This document shows, piece by piece, positions 35,251-46,507 of a stretch of 64,000 nucleotides of DNA; position 1 is the first letter of the stretch, and each line of letters starts with the position of its first letter. Source of the stretch: Neurospora tetrasperma FGSC 2508. Lineage: Eukaryota; Ascomycota; Sordariomycetes; Sordariales; Sordariaceae. The stretch spans positions 4,218,473 to 4,282,472 of the forward strand of contig NW_009799099.1 of NCBI RefSeq assembly GCF_000213175.1, given 5' to 3'. The notes under the pieces are model-generated. The model did no database searches. It saw only the letters and a list, made by a program, of their open reading frames with translations, and was not told where the DNA came from. Position numbers and translations under genes: made by a program.

Positions 35251-38200
35251 GATTATGCTATAGTAGATGAACAAAAGGGGGGAAATAATCCAGGATAACC
35301 AACCCTCTTAGTGGGTAAAGTAAATACCACAGCATAATCGCCCAAGCGGCTTAGGTCAGCCCCCTGTAATAGATGGAGGACTTGGTTATGACACAGGAAG
35401 AGACCGATTACATCTCCTAGTCGCAGTGATGGCAGAAAATAGATATTATGCCCCTTGCTGAGGAGAGAGACAGCTGACTGGAGCGAATGGATAACAGATC
35501 GATCTGGTCAACAAAGTCACAGTCGCATCGGGGTAGAATTCTGCCCGTGATGTCGAAGTGGATGGCCAAAGTGGAGGTGGCAAGTGACTATAAGAGGGGC
35601 CTAGAGTGAAACTGGAGACGGAGAAACTAGGACTCCTAGCTGTCCAGAAATTAGTCTGTGAGGGTGTTTGGGGGGGCCTTCCCTGTGGGATTCCCTGTCA
35701 AGCGGGTCGGCTTCGAACTGCCACCGCAGTAGCAACGGCGATGATACCGAACAGTCCAAGTGGTTGCTATGGCATCAACAAATCCCCTCCAGCAAATGAG
35801 GTGCAGTAAGTGTAGAGAGAGCTGGGGGTCGTGGTCGGTGACAAAGATGATTTAGTTTCCCCGTCGTGGTTGGAGATAAGTGAGTGGTCCGATCGGTGAC
35901 CTTTTGCTGCGAGATGCTCTCTGGTGGATGCTTGGGTGCGTGCCCTCTCTGAGACTTATGTAGTATGATGTTGGCCGAGGCTTTTGCCGGGAGACTACTG
36001 GTAGCTGCTCTTCTAAATGTTGAGCTGGCGTTCCTTTTCTGGTGGTGGGAAGAAGCGGATCGATCTCAGAGACAGCCGGTGTGTGTGGTGACTGGGGCGT
36101 GCGTGTGAGTGGTAGTGGTGGCACTTGCGGCCAGTCGATCAAACGTTAAGAAATGCCAGTGACCCCAGCGAAGATCAATGCTGCGCAGTGATGCAGGCAA
36201 TGGAGGCCCTAGTCCCAACGTAGAAGAGCCCCAACTCTAAAGCGATTCTAGCGTGTCACAGGGAGAGATGCCCGAAAGAGGTATGGATGGGTGGTATGGG
36301 GGTGGGTGCCGGCCTGACGGAACGTCCTCTGTGAGGTCGTAGTGAAGCTTTGGTCTCTGGAGTGGTATTGGGGGAAGGGGAGGGAAGATGAGCTGTGCTG
36401 TCCCAATAATTTGCAGAAGAAAAATAACATGAGTTGAAGCAGGGGCCTTGGAGCTTTGAGTGAGTGAGTGGACAGCGTTGGCGTCGAGGACTGAAGGTAC
36501 TGTACCTAGTGTAGCTAGAACTACCTCTAGGTAGACGGCAATACCTCGGATAGGACCAGGTCAAGGGACTGAGTGAAGGATTGGGGTCGAGAGATGTACC
36601 TACACTAGTATCTTGGGGCTACCAATCCTCGATATCCTTATGTCTTGCCGAGTAGATACCTAGTTATGTCTTGCCAAGTAGATAGTATCAGTATAGATAC
36701 CACTAGGGAAAAAAAGGAAGAAAAAAAAATAAGGAGAACGAACTGTGGGTGGCAGGATAACCTTAACGCAACCGTGAGCAAGGAGACTGGGAGACAAGTT
36801 CTCGGAAGCTACTATCATAAACAGCTAGAGGCACCTCGATCCACTAGGGTCGCATAAATTCCAAGCTTTGGAGCTGGTCAAAAGAGGAGAAACCGGGGCT
36901 GGAGAATCGTGAGGACGTCCACTTTTGCGCTGATTTTCTTTGGAAAAAAAATAATCTGTGCAAAACGTGAAGAGCATGGTGCTTGAACGGAACTTGGCTA
37001 GACACCGAAAGAGAGAAAAATAAAATAAAAAGATACTAAAAAGTGAAATAAAAAGGACAGGACAGGGGAAAAGATGAATGGTGACATACGGACGGGAGGT
37101 ATCCGAGGAAGCGTCTCTGGGGCAGTGGCAGCCCGGGCAGCCAGGGCACCTAGCTCATGGGAAATGTTCCGAATTCGATCGTTCGGCTCAGTTCCCTTGG
37201 CTCGCAGGGCAAAGAGCGCACAATCTCGGGGACCGCATCAGAGTAACCTAACCGGGGCAGGTACCATGTACTGACGAATTCAGGGTGCAATCCGCACCGA
37301 ATCCGCAGTGGGCGTGGTGCTGTGGCCAGTCCCGAATGGCCCGGGGTGGTTGAACTCCCGATCCGATGGAGCTCAAAGCTCCACCGCACCACAGGCAAAA
37401 CAAGCGCAAAGAGATCTCACGGACTGAGTGTCAAGGTTTTGATGCCGTTTGCTCAAAGAAACTGAATGAGCGCGGAAACTGAGAAAGCCGTGAGGGTAGC
37501 GGTTTGCTACCTACCTATTCATGGCCCGGCGCGGTGGTCTGATTGACACCGTAACAGGAAGCGATGAAACATTTGCATTGGCAGTGCGAGTGAGGAAACA
37601 TGTGGTGATTAACCCTGCAAGGAGTACCCAGCAGTCCCCAGCTCATGGAAGGTATGGTGTGTTTGGAACGCACTGTGCCATACCATAGAAGCAGGCATTC
37701 TTTCAGTTGCGAACCACTGCTCAAAAAGCCCGAAATAAAAGCACACACTGAGCGAGTCAGGTACTGCCGCCCGGACTGTTAACGACACTTCCTGGATGAG
37801 GGGTTCTCACTCGAGTTGTAGTGGTTACCTAAAACGTGAGCTTCGCCAAGAGGAACAGAAAGAGCATCCCGAGCTTTTGAACGCCCGTCCAACTGGACTT
37901 TGTCGTTCTCGGTACATCGCCGACGGTACTAACCAGAAGCCTACTAAGCCCCATTGGCTCCATCACCAACCTCCCAAGGCACCGCGCGGCGCATTACAGG
38001 TAGGCAGGTACTGTGTAGTGTACGTACATACCTCTATGATCCAAAGGATGAATTTGACAAATCGTGCAGGTCAATCGAGTGTCAAGAGCCAAAATCGTGC
38101 AACTGCGTCCGAATTCAGCCACGATTGACGAGTTAGATAAAAGGGAAGAAAAGCCGATGGAAGGGTCCCGAGAATGGAAGATCCAAGCACGAGCAGAATG

Positions 38201-39890
38201 ATGTCAACATGTGGGGTCCTCCCCCTCCCCCCCGCCAGAGTCGCAACCTACCTGAATTTGACAAGTCCCCCTCCAACGACGTGTCCATCACTATCATCAC
38301 AGCCAACCATGCCAACTGCCAGCCGACAAGACACCGCCGTCTGTCGCACAAAGAAGCCAACCCCAAGGTCACGAGACGGTGGGACTGCCTCCAGTTGGAT
38401 ACCAAAGGATGCGCGCGGGAGTTGTACATATAAGAAAGGAAAACAAAAAAAAAAAAAAAAAACAACAGAAAAGAAAGGAAACTTGCGGGATGAAACTCAC
38501 ATTGCAGCAAGTGCGCAGTAAACGCTGACTCCCGACGATGACTGCGGCTGAAAACGATGACGCCTCGGCTACCACAAGCATATGTGATGTGTCGTCGTGT
38601 CCCTCTGTGATGCGGCATATGCTGCGCGTAGCAGTAGGTACAATGTCGAGGCGGCGGTCTGGAGGCGGAGAAAAAAGAAAGAAGGATTATCGCAATGCTG
38701 TCTGTCCAGTGACGAATCCACCTCCAAGTTCAATCAATGAATGATAGTTGGGTACCATTTCTTTTTTCGCCACGGAGAAAAAGACAGCAAAGAGGATGCT
38801 TGGCTGCATGAAAATAGAAAGCGCGGTGCGAGCGAGATGGAGTCTCGGAGAGATACTGGATGCAAGCTTTCGCAGACTTCCTTCCTCGGGAAAGAAGGAC
38901 CCCGTTCGACCCCGTTGTTTCTGCCCCAATAACCTCCCGCATCCGAAACTTTACTTCTTGCAATGCCACCGCCTCCCTCGGAATCATTTTATTCGAAAGC
39001 CCAAGGAGAAGGACAGCTCCGTTGTCCCTAGTGCGCATTTGCTTTCCTCCTCCCATCCATGGCTATGGGTCGTGGACTCGAGATAGACTCCTGTAGGGTC
39101 CGCGTCGTATTCGGATCTGTTTTCTGATCCCCTCTCCTCTGTCCACGAATCTCTTTGATGGAGATGGACGGGATAATCGTTGTTTGTCAACCGACGCGCC
39201 GCGCTGTGATATCGGTGTATAAATGTGAGTATCCATTGATTGGCCTTTGGAGCATGTATCCGCTCTGGGCCTTTTTAGTTTCTGTGTCGGCAACTGTGAC
39301 CGTCGTCCCAATGAGAGGATTCGGAGCGGGGACCGACTAGAAGAACCAAGTTGTGGCCTAGCTGTGCCTTGTTGGCCCTTGTTGTCCACTGGTGAGAATC
39401 CGAGGAGTAGGGATCTGGAATTGCTGATTGGTGATTGCGGTAAGGCTGGAGATGGTGGTGCAGGGAAAGGGAGGGGAGAAGGAGAACCCCAAATCCAATT
39501 CTCTGAATCAAAACATGTCGATGGGGGAAAAAAAGAGAGAATGGGAAAGCTTCGTTTTATAACCAGATTTCGATGTTAGAGCAATCGGCTTTTCCCTTTA
39601 CCCACAACTACCACATGGCTGTGTTGATAACTTGATGACGCTTGTGCTCTGGAACCCCCGGACCCTCAAAAGTCAGGCCATTATTCTGTCATTGATGCCA
39701 CTGTCTTGGTTGGAGCGGCCCCTGATTGGCCTGCTCCGCCTCTTCACCTTTGCTTCCCGTCCTCTTTCTGTCGGATAGATCTACCCCGGCCGCCAGCAGC
39801 AGAAACGGCCATCAAGACAACCGCCAAAAATCTCAAACTTCGGGTCCCATTTATCATTTCGGTGTAAATTCCACCGAGCTGAAAGTAAAC
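35251..39890. other. 4.6-kb divergent intergenic region (SCAP / JMJD7-like)
   Basis: Lies between two head-to-head genes. Short open frames on both strands (for example minus 38133-38618) are low-complexity and poorly supported. There is a 24 bp direct repeat (ttatgtcttgcc-agtagata) near 36640-36685, an A-tract near 38446-38463 and several AGGTACCT/CCTAGG-type words. No tRNA or transposon was recognised. Confidence 0.5.
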
Positions 39891-40171
39891 ATGGGAGAGG
39901 AACAGCAAGAACGGGACCGCGATGCTATTGCAGACCTGATCGTCACCTACAATGAACTCAACAGCTCCTTCATCGAGGAGCTCCACGAAGAGCCCAGTGC
40001 GCTCGAGTTTATGAGATTCGTAGCTAGGAACACCCCTTTTGTCGTAAGAGGCGGTGCCGCAAATTGGAAGGCAACCCAAACATGGACCGCCGAGTATCTT
40101 TCCAATTTCCTTGGGGATGAGACGGTCAATGTTGCCGTTACTCCTTTTGGGTATGTTGCCTTTCAAAGATA

Positions 40172-40202
<31 letters not shown>

Positions 40203-41464
40203 AAACTTCAAGTAAAAACATAGTAGCTCACGCATCTTGATACATCACAAAAGAAACGCCGACGCCCCAACTGTCCACCCCGAAACCGGCGCTTTAGTAT
40301 TCGCCAAACCTCACGAAGAAGACCAGTCCTTCAGCGACTTCCTCACCTATGTGATTCACCAAGAAAAGACCCAAGGACTTCGCAAGTCCGAGGTTCACTA
40401 TGCTCAAACCCGTAAGCCACTTAAACCTCACCCCATGAATCGCCCAGTTGGGATGACCCCTTGGGCGTACGAAGTCAAGGCCCTTCAAACCCTGACGGGT
40501 ATCTCATTCTTTTCTTTCTTTTTTTTTTCTTTCTTTTTTTTTTTTCAAAAAAAAAAAAAAATACTGACAGGAAGAAAAAACAACAACAGAAAACGACAAC
40601 CTCCGACAAGAATACTCCTCACTCTACAGCGCCGTGCCCCCCACCATTCCCTGGGCGCGCATCGCCTTGTCAGACCCCCATCGCCTCGGTCCCGACGAGG
40701 AGGCCCAGCCAGAAGCCATCAATCTCTGGATCGGCAACTCCTTGTCCACCACCGCTTTACACAAGGACAACTACGAGAACGTCTATGTTCAGATCAGGGG
40801 GAGGAAACACTTTGTGCTGTTGCCGCCGCACTGTTTGCCTTGTGTGAATGAGAGAGAATTGGAGAGCGGGGGTTATGTGAGGAGGAAGCAGAAAGGAGAA
40901 AACGGTGATGGGGAAGGGGATGAGAATGGAGAGGAGGAGATGGGTGATAAGGGGGGGTTGGAACTGGTCATGGAAAAGGACTCGGAAACAGGCAAAGAAG
41001 TCACAGTCCCCTTCGCAATTTGGGACCCCGATAAGCCCGAGGAGAACGCGACGAGGTATTCGAAACTGGCGGAGCCGATGAGGGTGACGCTGGAGGAGGG
41101 GGATATGCTTTATTTGCCTGCTATGTGGTGGGTCCATTCCTCTAGTGAGCAAGAGCTAGTGAGTGAGTGAGTGGTTGCTAACGAAGATGAACGGCAGGTA
41201 TCACAAGGTCTCACAGTCTTGCTCGCAAGAAGGGATTTGCGTTGCTGTGAACTATTGGTGAGTAGATCAACTCTCTCTTTGTCTCCTCTCAAGGGCCAGG
41301 CTGGTTCGTTTCTTGCAAGCATACATGTACTGACCACCGCACAACACCTACCTAGGTACGACATGGACTTCACCGGGCCTCTGTACCCGTTTACATCCTT
41401 TGTGAGAGCAGTCAATCAGCAGCAGCAGCAGCAGCATAACCAAAAGAATGAAGAGTCGCTATGA
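39891..41464 (+). CDS. JMJD7-like JmjC/cupin-8 Fe(II)/2-oxoglutarate oxygenase
   Basis: Five exons, 39891-40150, 40254-40411, 40590-41127, 41198-41257 and 41356-41464, give 374 residues in one frame. The N-terminus (LHEEPSALEFMRFVARNTPF, then VVRGGAANWKA) is typical of JMJD7, and LWIGNSLSTTALHKDNYENV carries the iron-binding H197-x-D199. The distal iron ligand is H321 in the AMWYHKV segment, which is assembled across intron 3; the strand FVLLPP and the GD-YLPAMWYH motif complete the cupin core. All three metal ligands are present. Human JMJD7 is a lysyl hydroxylase of DRG GTPases; similar activity is inferred. A charged insertion (about 218-265) and a C-terminal Gln run (CAG repeat) are lineage-like additions. 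Intron 1 contains a (TCG)10 repeat. Confidence 0.9.
40172..40201 (+). repeat. (TCG)10 microsatellite inside intron 1 of the JMJD7-like gene
   Basis: Ten uninterrupted TCG units within the intron 40151-40253; exclusion from the mRNA keeps the repeat from affecting the protein. Confidence 0.95.
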
Positions 41465-42634
41465 GATGACGAATGAGGTCATAGAAGTAGATGCAATATA
41501 CCCGTATCTCAAATCTGACTTTCATCGAGTCCATTCCTCTATCTCCCATGGTGCCTCGCAAACAGTCTCTCCTTCTCTCCTTTTTCTCTTTCCATGGGCA
41601 GGACTTCTCGCACTGGGGTCTTTTTTTGTCTTTGACTACATTCAATCAGCTTTGACTCTCGTGCACCCTCCATCAAGACTTGCACGCCTTTCTCTCTCTC
41701 TGATACCACCATCTACAACAGCTGAAATGTTTCGAAGACGCGATCCCTACTTTCCATTTCCATGAGACCAGTATATACATAGGCTTCAACAATTTCTTGG
41801 TGAGTTACCCCAAGCTTGGTCAACGCCGCGACTGAAACCGACACTCGCAAAAACGAGGATGAATTGAATACGATCCCCCCCCGCAAACCAGCTATATGAT
41901 TGTAACGGAGTATAATGAACAAACGTAAGAAAAAACGTCTCCAGTTAGAAATAGATTGGACACTCATTACCGTCCCAGCGCTCTTCACACTTTCGTCAGA
42001 AATTTCAAAGGGTACCTCTAAGTGGTGCGTACAGTCAGAATTACGTGCGGAATTGAAGTTCTGCTCCTTTCATTCCGCACGACTCTAAATCCGCAACAGC
42101 AAAACTCCAAGTTAACACGTGATATCATCGACAATTCCCCGATTTAACAACAATGTCAATAAAGCCAAGTTGCCCGGGTAAGCTTGTGGAACGAACAACA
42201 ATGCTCCAGCTGCAACCTACGAAAACTGTACCTCGGGTACCGCGCATCCGGCAATGTTTTCATCAATGAGGACCACTGCGCCATAAGACCACAGAGCTCG
42301 TTGTGGTAGAGGGGCTATGTAACGGACCTTATATGCTGCTCTGCTGCCTGGGCCCGGGTGTCATGTCATCCGATGTCTGAGGACGGGAAGGGCGCGCCGG
42401 CAGGGTGGCGACCTCGGCGGCAGCAGGAAGTCCAAGAACCTTGAACCCAAGTAAACGACGTCTTGAAAGCTTTTAACAGTGCTGCTCTGCTTATTGACCA
42501 TTCAATCCCCCTTTGATGTACAACCATAACAAGATCTGTCTTGTCACAACAACCGTCTTCTACAACGATATGAACAGGTAAAAAGGTATCGCAATTAAAA
42601 CTTCCACAAACTATACTGCTGCTGGACACGACGT
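41465..42634. other. Gap between convergent JMJD7-like and SPB1 genes
   Basis: 1.17 kb carrying both 3' UTRs; no further gene was seen. Minus-strand open frames entering from 42366 are read-through of an SPB1 intron. Confidence 0.6.
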
Positions 42635-45346
42635 CTATTTCTTCTTGGAAATCCTCTTCATCGCCCTCAACTCCTTCTTCATACGAGGATCCACCATCTT
42701 GTACCTGCCCTTGACTATAAGAGTGAAAAGACCGAGTTAGCATCATTCCAACATAAAGACCACACGAGACCTCAAGGAAGTGATAGTACGAACCTCCTTT
42801 AGGTCTGCCCTGGAGACCCTTGTTGGAACCAGCAGCCTTGACAACCTTGATAGGCGCCCTCCTCGTCTTCTTAGCAACCGACGCCATGAGCTTCGAAATG
42901 CTAGCAGCCTTTTCCTTTTCTGACATGCCATCGTCACCGGCAAGCATGTCGGCCTTCTTCTTGAGCTTCTCCAGTCTCTGGGCCTGCTTAAACTTCTTCC
43001 TGGCCTTGGCCTCGGCCACCTTCTTGATAGGACGGGCGTTGTAGGCCCGGAGCTTCTCCTTAATGGCCTGCGCCGCGGCCTTGGTGATGGGCTTGTGCGG
43101 CTTGTCGTGCTTGGACTCGTCGTCAAGGAACCAGTCGGGAAGACCGTCGCGGTCCTTGAAGGCGTGCTTGGTGTAACCGTCGTCGATGACGTCGTAACTT
43201 GTCTTCTCGCCGGTCGCGAGCTGGTGGGCGAGGGTCATGGCCTCGGCGGTGATGATGTCGATGTCTGTAGTTGTCATAGTCAGCCATTGCCCTTACCAGG
43301 TTATGTTGAAGAGGGACTGAGTGAAACCTACCAGGCCTGCCGTTCTTCTTCTTCTTCTCAACGTTCTCCCAGTCATCATCCTCGTTGTTCTTGACAACCT
43401 CGAAATCGTCGTCATCGCTCTCCTCGGCCGCCTTCTTGCTCTTGGCCTTGGTTTCCTTGGCTTCCTTCTTCTCCTTCTTATCCTTCTTAGTGACCTTGAG
43501 GTCCTCCACAGCCTCAACAAGCTCAGCCTCCTGAGCCTCCTCCTCCTCAGATTCTGGCTCCTCCAAAAGTCCTGGTATTTCCGCAAAGATACCTTGACTG
43601 AAGAAGTTCTTGGCCCGCTTAGACAAACCATCCTTCTCTTCTGGCTGGCCGTCTAGATCTGTTATAAGCTTCTTGCCAGATTCACCATCCTCTGAGTCGG
43701 AATCATCATCACTGCTGTCCACTTCTAGTTCCTCATCGTCATCGTCGCTACCCTTCTCCTCATCGCCAGATACGCCCTCCCATTCATCGTCGCCGTTCTC
43801 TTTCCTGGCCTTCTTGGTACGGTACTTGGCATCGGCCGCCGCCTTCCGCTCCCGATACTGATCATACAGGTTGTCGAGCTCTTCCTCCAGACGATCGGCT
43901 TCCTCGTCGCTCTCGTCGGTTTCGCCGTCGGAGCCAAAGTCGTAATCCTTCGGTTTCTCGGCCTCTTTGATAACGGCCATCTTGCCCTTGGCGATCTTAT
44001 TCAGGGCAGCGTTCTGGTCGATAGTCTTGAGACGGAACATGGCACCCTCACCACGGGGACCTTCCTGCTCCATACCAATATCCATGGGCGCAGTCATGTT
44101 CATCTGCATACGGACAATCTCCTTTTGCTTCTTCTCATTCTCGCGCCTCCTCTCGCGCTTCTTCTTGGAGGTCTCCTTCTCCTTGATTCTTTGCAGCTCC
44201 TCCTGAATCCTAAGCTCCTCGTCCATGTTCTCCACTACCGCAACCTCCTCGTCCACAGCCGCCTTCTGGGTCTTCTTGGAGGGGAAGCCGAAGATCTCTC
44301 GTACTTTTAGACGCCATTTCAAGAGAAGCTTGAACTCTTTCCTGCCGAGCACTTTGAGATCGGCGCAGCAGAGACGGATTTCTTCGGTCGTTTCGGGGAG
44401 CTTGTCGAGAGCAGCCAATGCTACGTCGCCGTTCTTGGGTTGCTCAAAGCTGAGTTTGTTGTACTGGCCGAGAATGGCGATGGGATCGACAGTGTTGATG
44501 AACTCGCTGGCAGAGATCTCCTTGAACTGGGTGTAGTCTCCCTCCTCATAACCCTCTCTCTTTCTCTTCTTGACTTCGGGGTTGTACACCTTGGCTTCGT
44601 TGTTGGGGGCGGGGCCAGCCACATCCTCGAAAACGGAGCGGGGGTCGAGAAGCTTGGGGTCAATGCGCTTGGGGGCCTTGAAGCCGCGGCAGACGACGAA
44701 GATTTCGGCGGAGACGTTACGGGACGAAGGGGGCTTGGTAGCCTCGACCTTGGCGAAAAGCTGGTTGCAAACCCAGAGAAGGGAGTTGTAGTCCTTGGAT
44801 CTGAACACCTTGGTGACGAACGTACCGCCCTCAATAAGGAACTCGGTGGCCAGCTTTAGCGAGTGCAGGGCAAGTTCGGCCTGGTTGTACGAATCCTGGA
44901 CCCAAGCAGTACCGACGTTGGGCGCACCATCGTGAAGAACGACGTCGGCCTTCCATGTCTTGAGATGGGAGCGGATGGTTGCGCGACACTTTTCGGTGGT
45001 GATATCGCTTTGGAAGGTAATGACCTTGGGGATGGGCTTGATGGGAGCAAGATCGACACCGATGATGATGGAGTTTGTCGGCATAGTCTCGGCGCAGACT
45101 TGACACCACGACTAGGGACGGACACAGACATGGTTAGTTCACGCCATGATAAACTGGATGTTCACGACTATGACTTACACCGGGCGCAGCGCAAAGATCG
45201 AGAGCGACCTTGCTCTTCTCGAGGAATCCATACTTCTTGTTGAGCTGGATCAGCTTGAAGGCGGCACGAGCACGATAACCCTTCTCCTTGGCAAGCTTGT
45301 ACCACTTGTCAAGACGGCCCTTGCCGTGTTTCTTTTGAATCGCCAT
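42635..45346 (-). CDS. spb1: SPB1, AdoMet-dependent 27S pre-rRNA 2'-O-methyltransferase
   Basis: Four exons, 45346-45179, 45111-43332, 43264-42794 and 42714-42635, yield 832 residues, close to yeast Spb1 (841). The FtsJ domain opens with [20 protein letters not shown]. It has the SAM motif [13 protein letters not shown] (built across intron 1), [20 protein letters not shown] and [12 protein letters not shown], so the K-D-K-E catalytic tetrad is present. Then follow the DUF3381 helical region, a long acidic/basic coiled-coil zone ([11 protein letters not shown] and [11 protein letters not shown]) and the Spb1_C domain ([26 protein letters not shown]), ending [19 protein letters not shown]. Yeast Spb1 methylates a guanosine in the A-loop of 25S rRNA during nucleolar 60S assembly; the same is expected here. 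The gene diverges from the CDT2 gene across 1.16 kb. Confidence 0.96.
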
Positions 45347-46507
45347 GGTGCCGGTGCTCTAAGTCGGGGGGTGTGTCCGACTGATGTTGTTGAGCAGGAC
45401 GACCTGGTGACTTTTTGGTTTGGTGAAAATGGCAGTCCGGGTGCCCTTTGACTGTTCTTCCCTCCAGCACTCGCAGCGCAGGGATTGCAGGGTCGTCGTT
45501 GCAGAATGATTTTTTTGGATGACAGCTGCAGGGCGATAAGCGATAAGAGACTGGACTCCAGCGGCTGGTGGGGCAACGAGCAAGACGGGCCCCATCAGGG
45601 TGGGTCAGACATCCCGCGGTTGAACTGCAGTGCATTGACCAATCTTCATGTCTTCAGCAACCGCGATTTATGGGACGAAAAAGCCATGAAGCTTTCGCGA
45701 TCCAGCGCGTCATTTGTTCCCGCGTCTTCGCGTTCCCGATGGAGCACTAAACCGCATTCCTTCTAGGCGCCCCCCGACCCCCCCAGCCGCTGCGGACCGC
45801 ACGCCCAGCCTCTGCCCACTGGAGGAGGTGTTCAATGGAGTCCATGGGTGGGTGGTCAGGTCAGGTTTCCATGGCTGTCGATTTGGTTGCCCGGCAAACC
45901 TACTCAAGTGGAAACTCGGCAAAAGCGTAGGTACCTCTAGGAACTGAACCACGCAAATCCACAACAGAAACGAACAACCAAATCCAATTCCATCATCTCC
46001 ACCTACGCATTCAATTTCAAGTATCAAGGACACACTTACACCAGACACCGACATAGACACACCTCTTCCGGTCGCACCACTTCACTCAGAGGATCCATAC
46101 GACCAAATCCGCCAACCAATAAACTCGGCGCCAATACCTTACGCCCCCCCGGCCGCCTACCTTGTCTCTCAACGACGACCTTGACCTCCCGTCCTTCTTC
46201 AAGCTCAGCCTGCTTGCTTCACACAGCCTAGCCTGCAACTTCGACGTCAGCCCTTATCCAACATCCAGTCGACACTTGCCAGCAATACATCTCTCTGCAC
46301 CAGCTGTGGCTCAACTGATCTTGTCCAAATATCCATCACCACAGCCTGTTCTCTGTCTCCGCGTACCCTTCCCATCGGCGGCCCCTCGCTGCCAGGTCGC
46401 GCGCATCCAGCGTCGCCGGCCCCGTGTACCTCGTTTCTAGGTATCGTGTTGCATAAGCGGCCTGGACCCAGCTCTTCGCTCTGGTAGTCGAAGAGAATCC
46501 TTTCGCC
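45347..46507. promoter_or_regulatory. Bidirectional promoter region SPB1 / CDT2 with a CGCG cluster
   Basis: 1.16 kb between two divergent start codons. Five CGCG cores lie within 71 bp (45662-45732), in contexts such as TTTCGCGA, GCGCGTCA and CTTCGCGTT, with a GACGAAAAA word at 45674-45682. These resemble MBF/SBF-type cell-cycle elements; binding is not shown. The stretch before 46508 is pyrimidine-rich and looks like the CDT2 leader. Confidence 0.45.

Noticed and set aside
37270-37400. tRNA-like segment with a GGTTGAACTCC word
   Set aside because: The word differs from the B-box consensus, and I could not fit acceptor, D and anticodon stems on either strand.
38133-38618. 161-codon minus-strand frame in the SCAP upstream region
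   Set aside because: It contains a long Phe run from a homopolymer tract and no recognisable domain or conserved-looking block.
43123-45084. SPB1 as two separate open frames (45084-43123 and 43277-42366)
   Set aside because: Both are pieces of one gene; introns at 43331-43265 and 42793-42715 restore family-conserved junctions, and the apparent tails are intron read-through.
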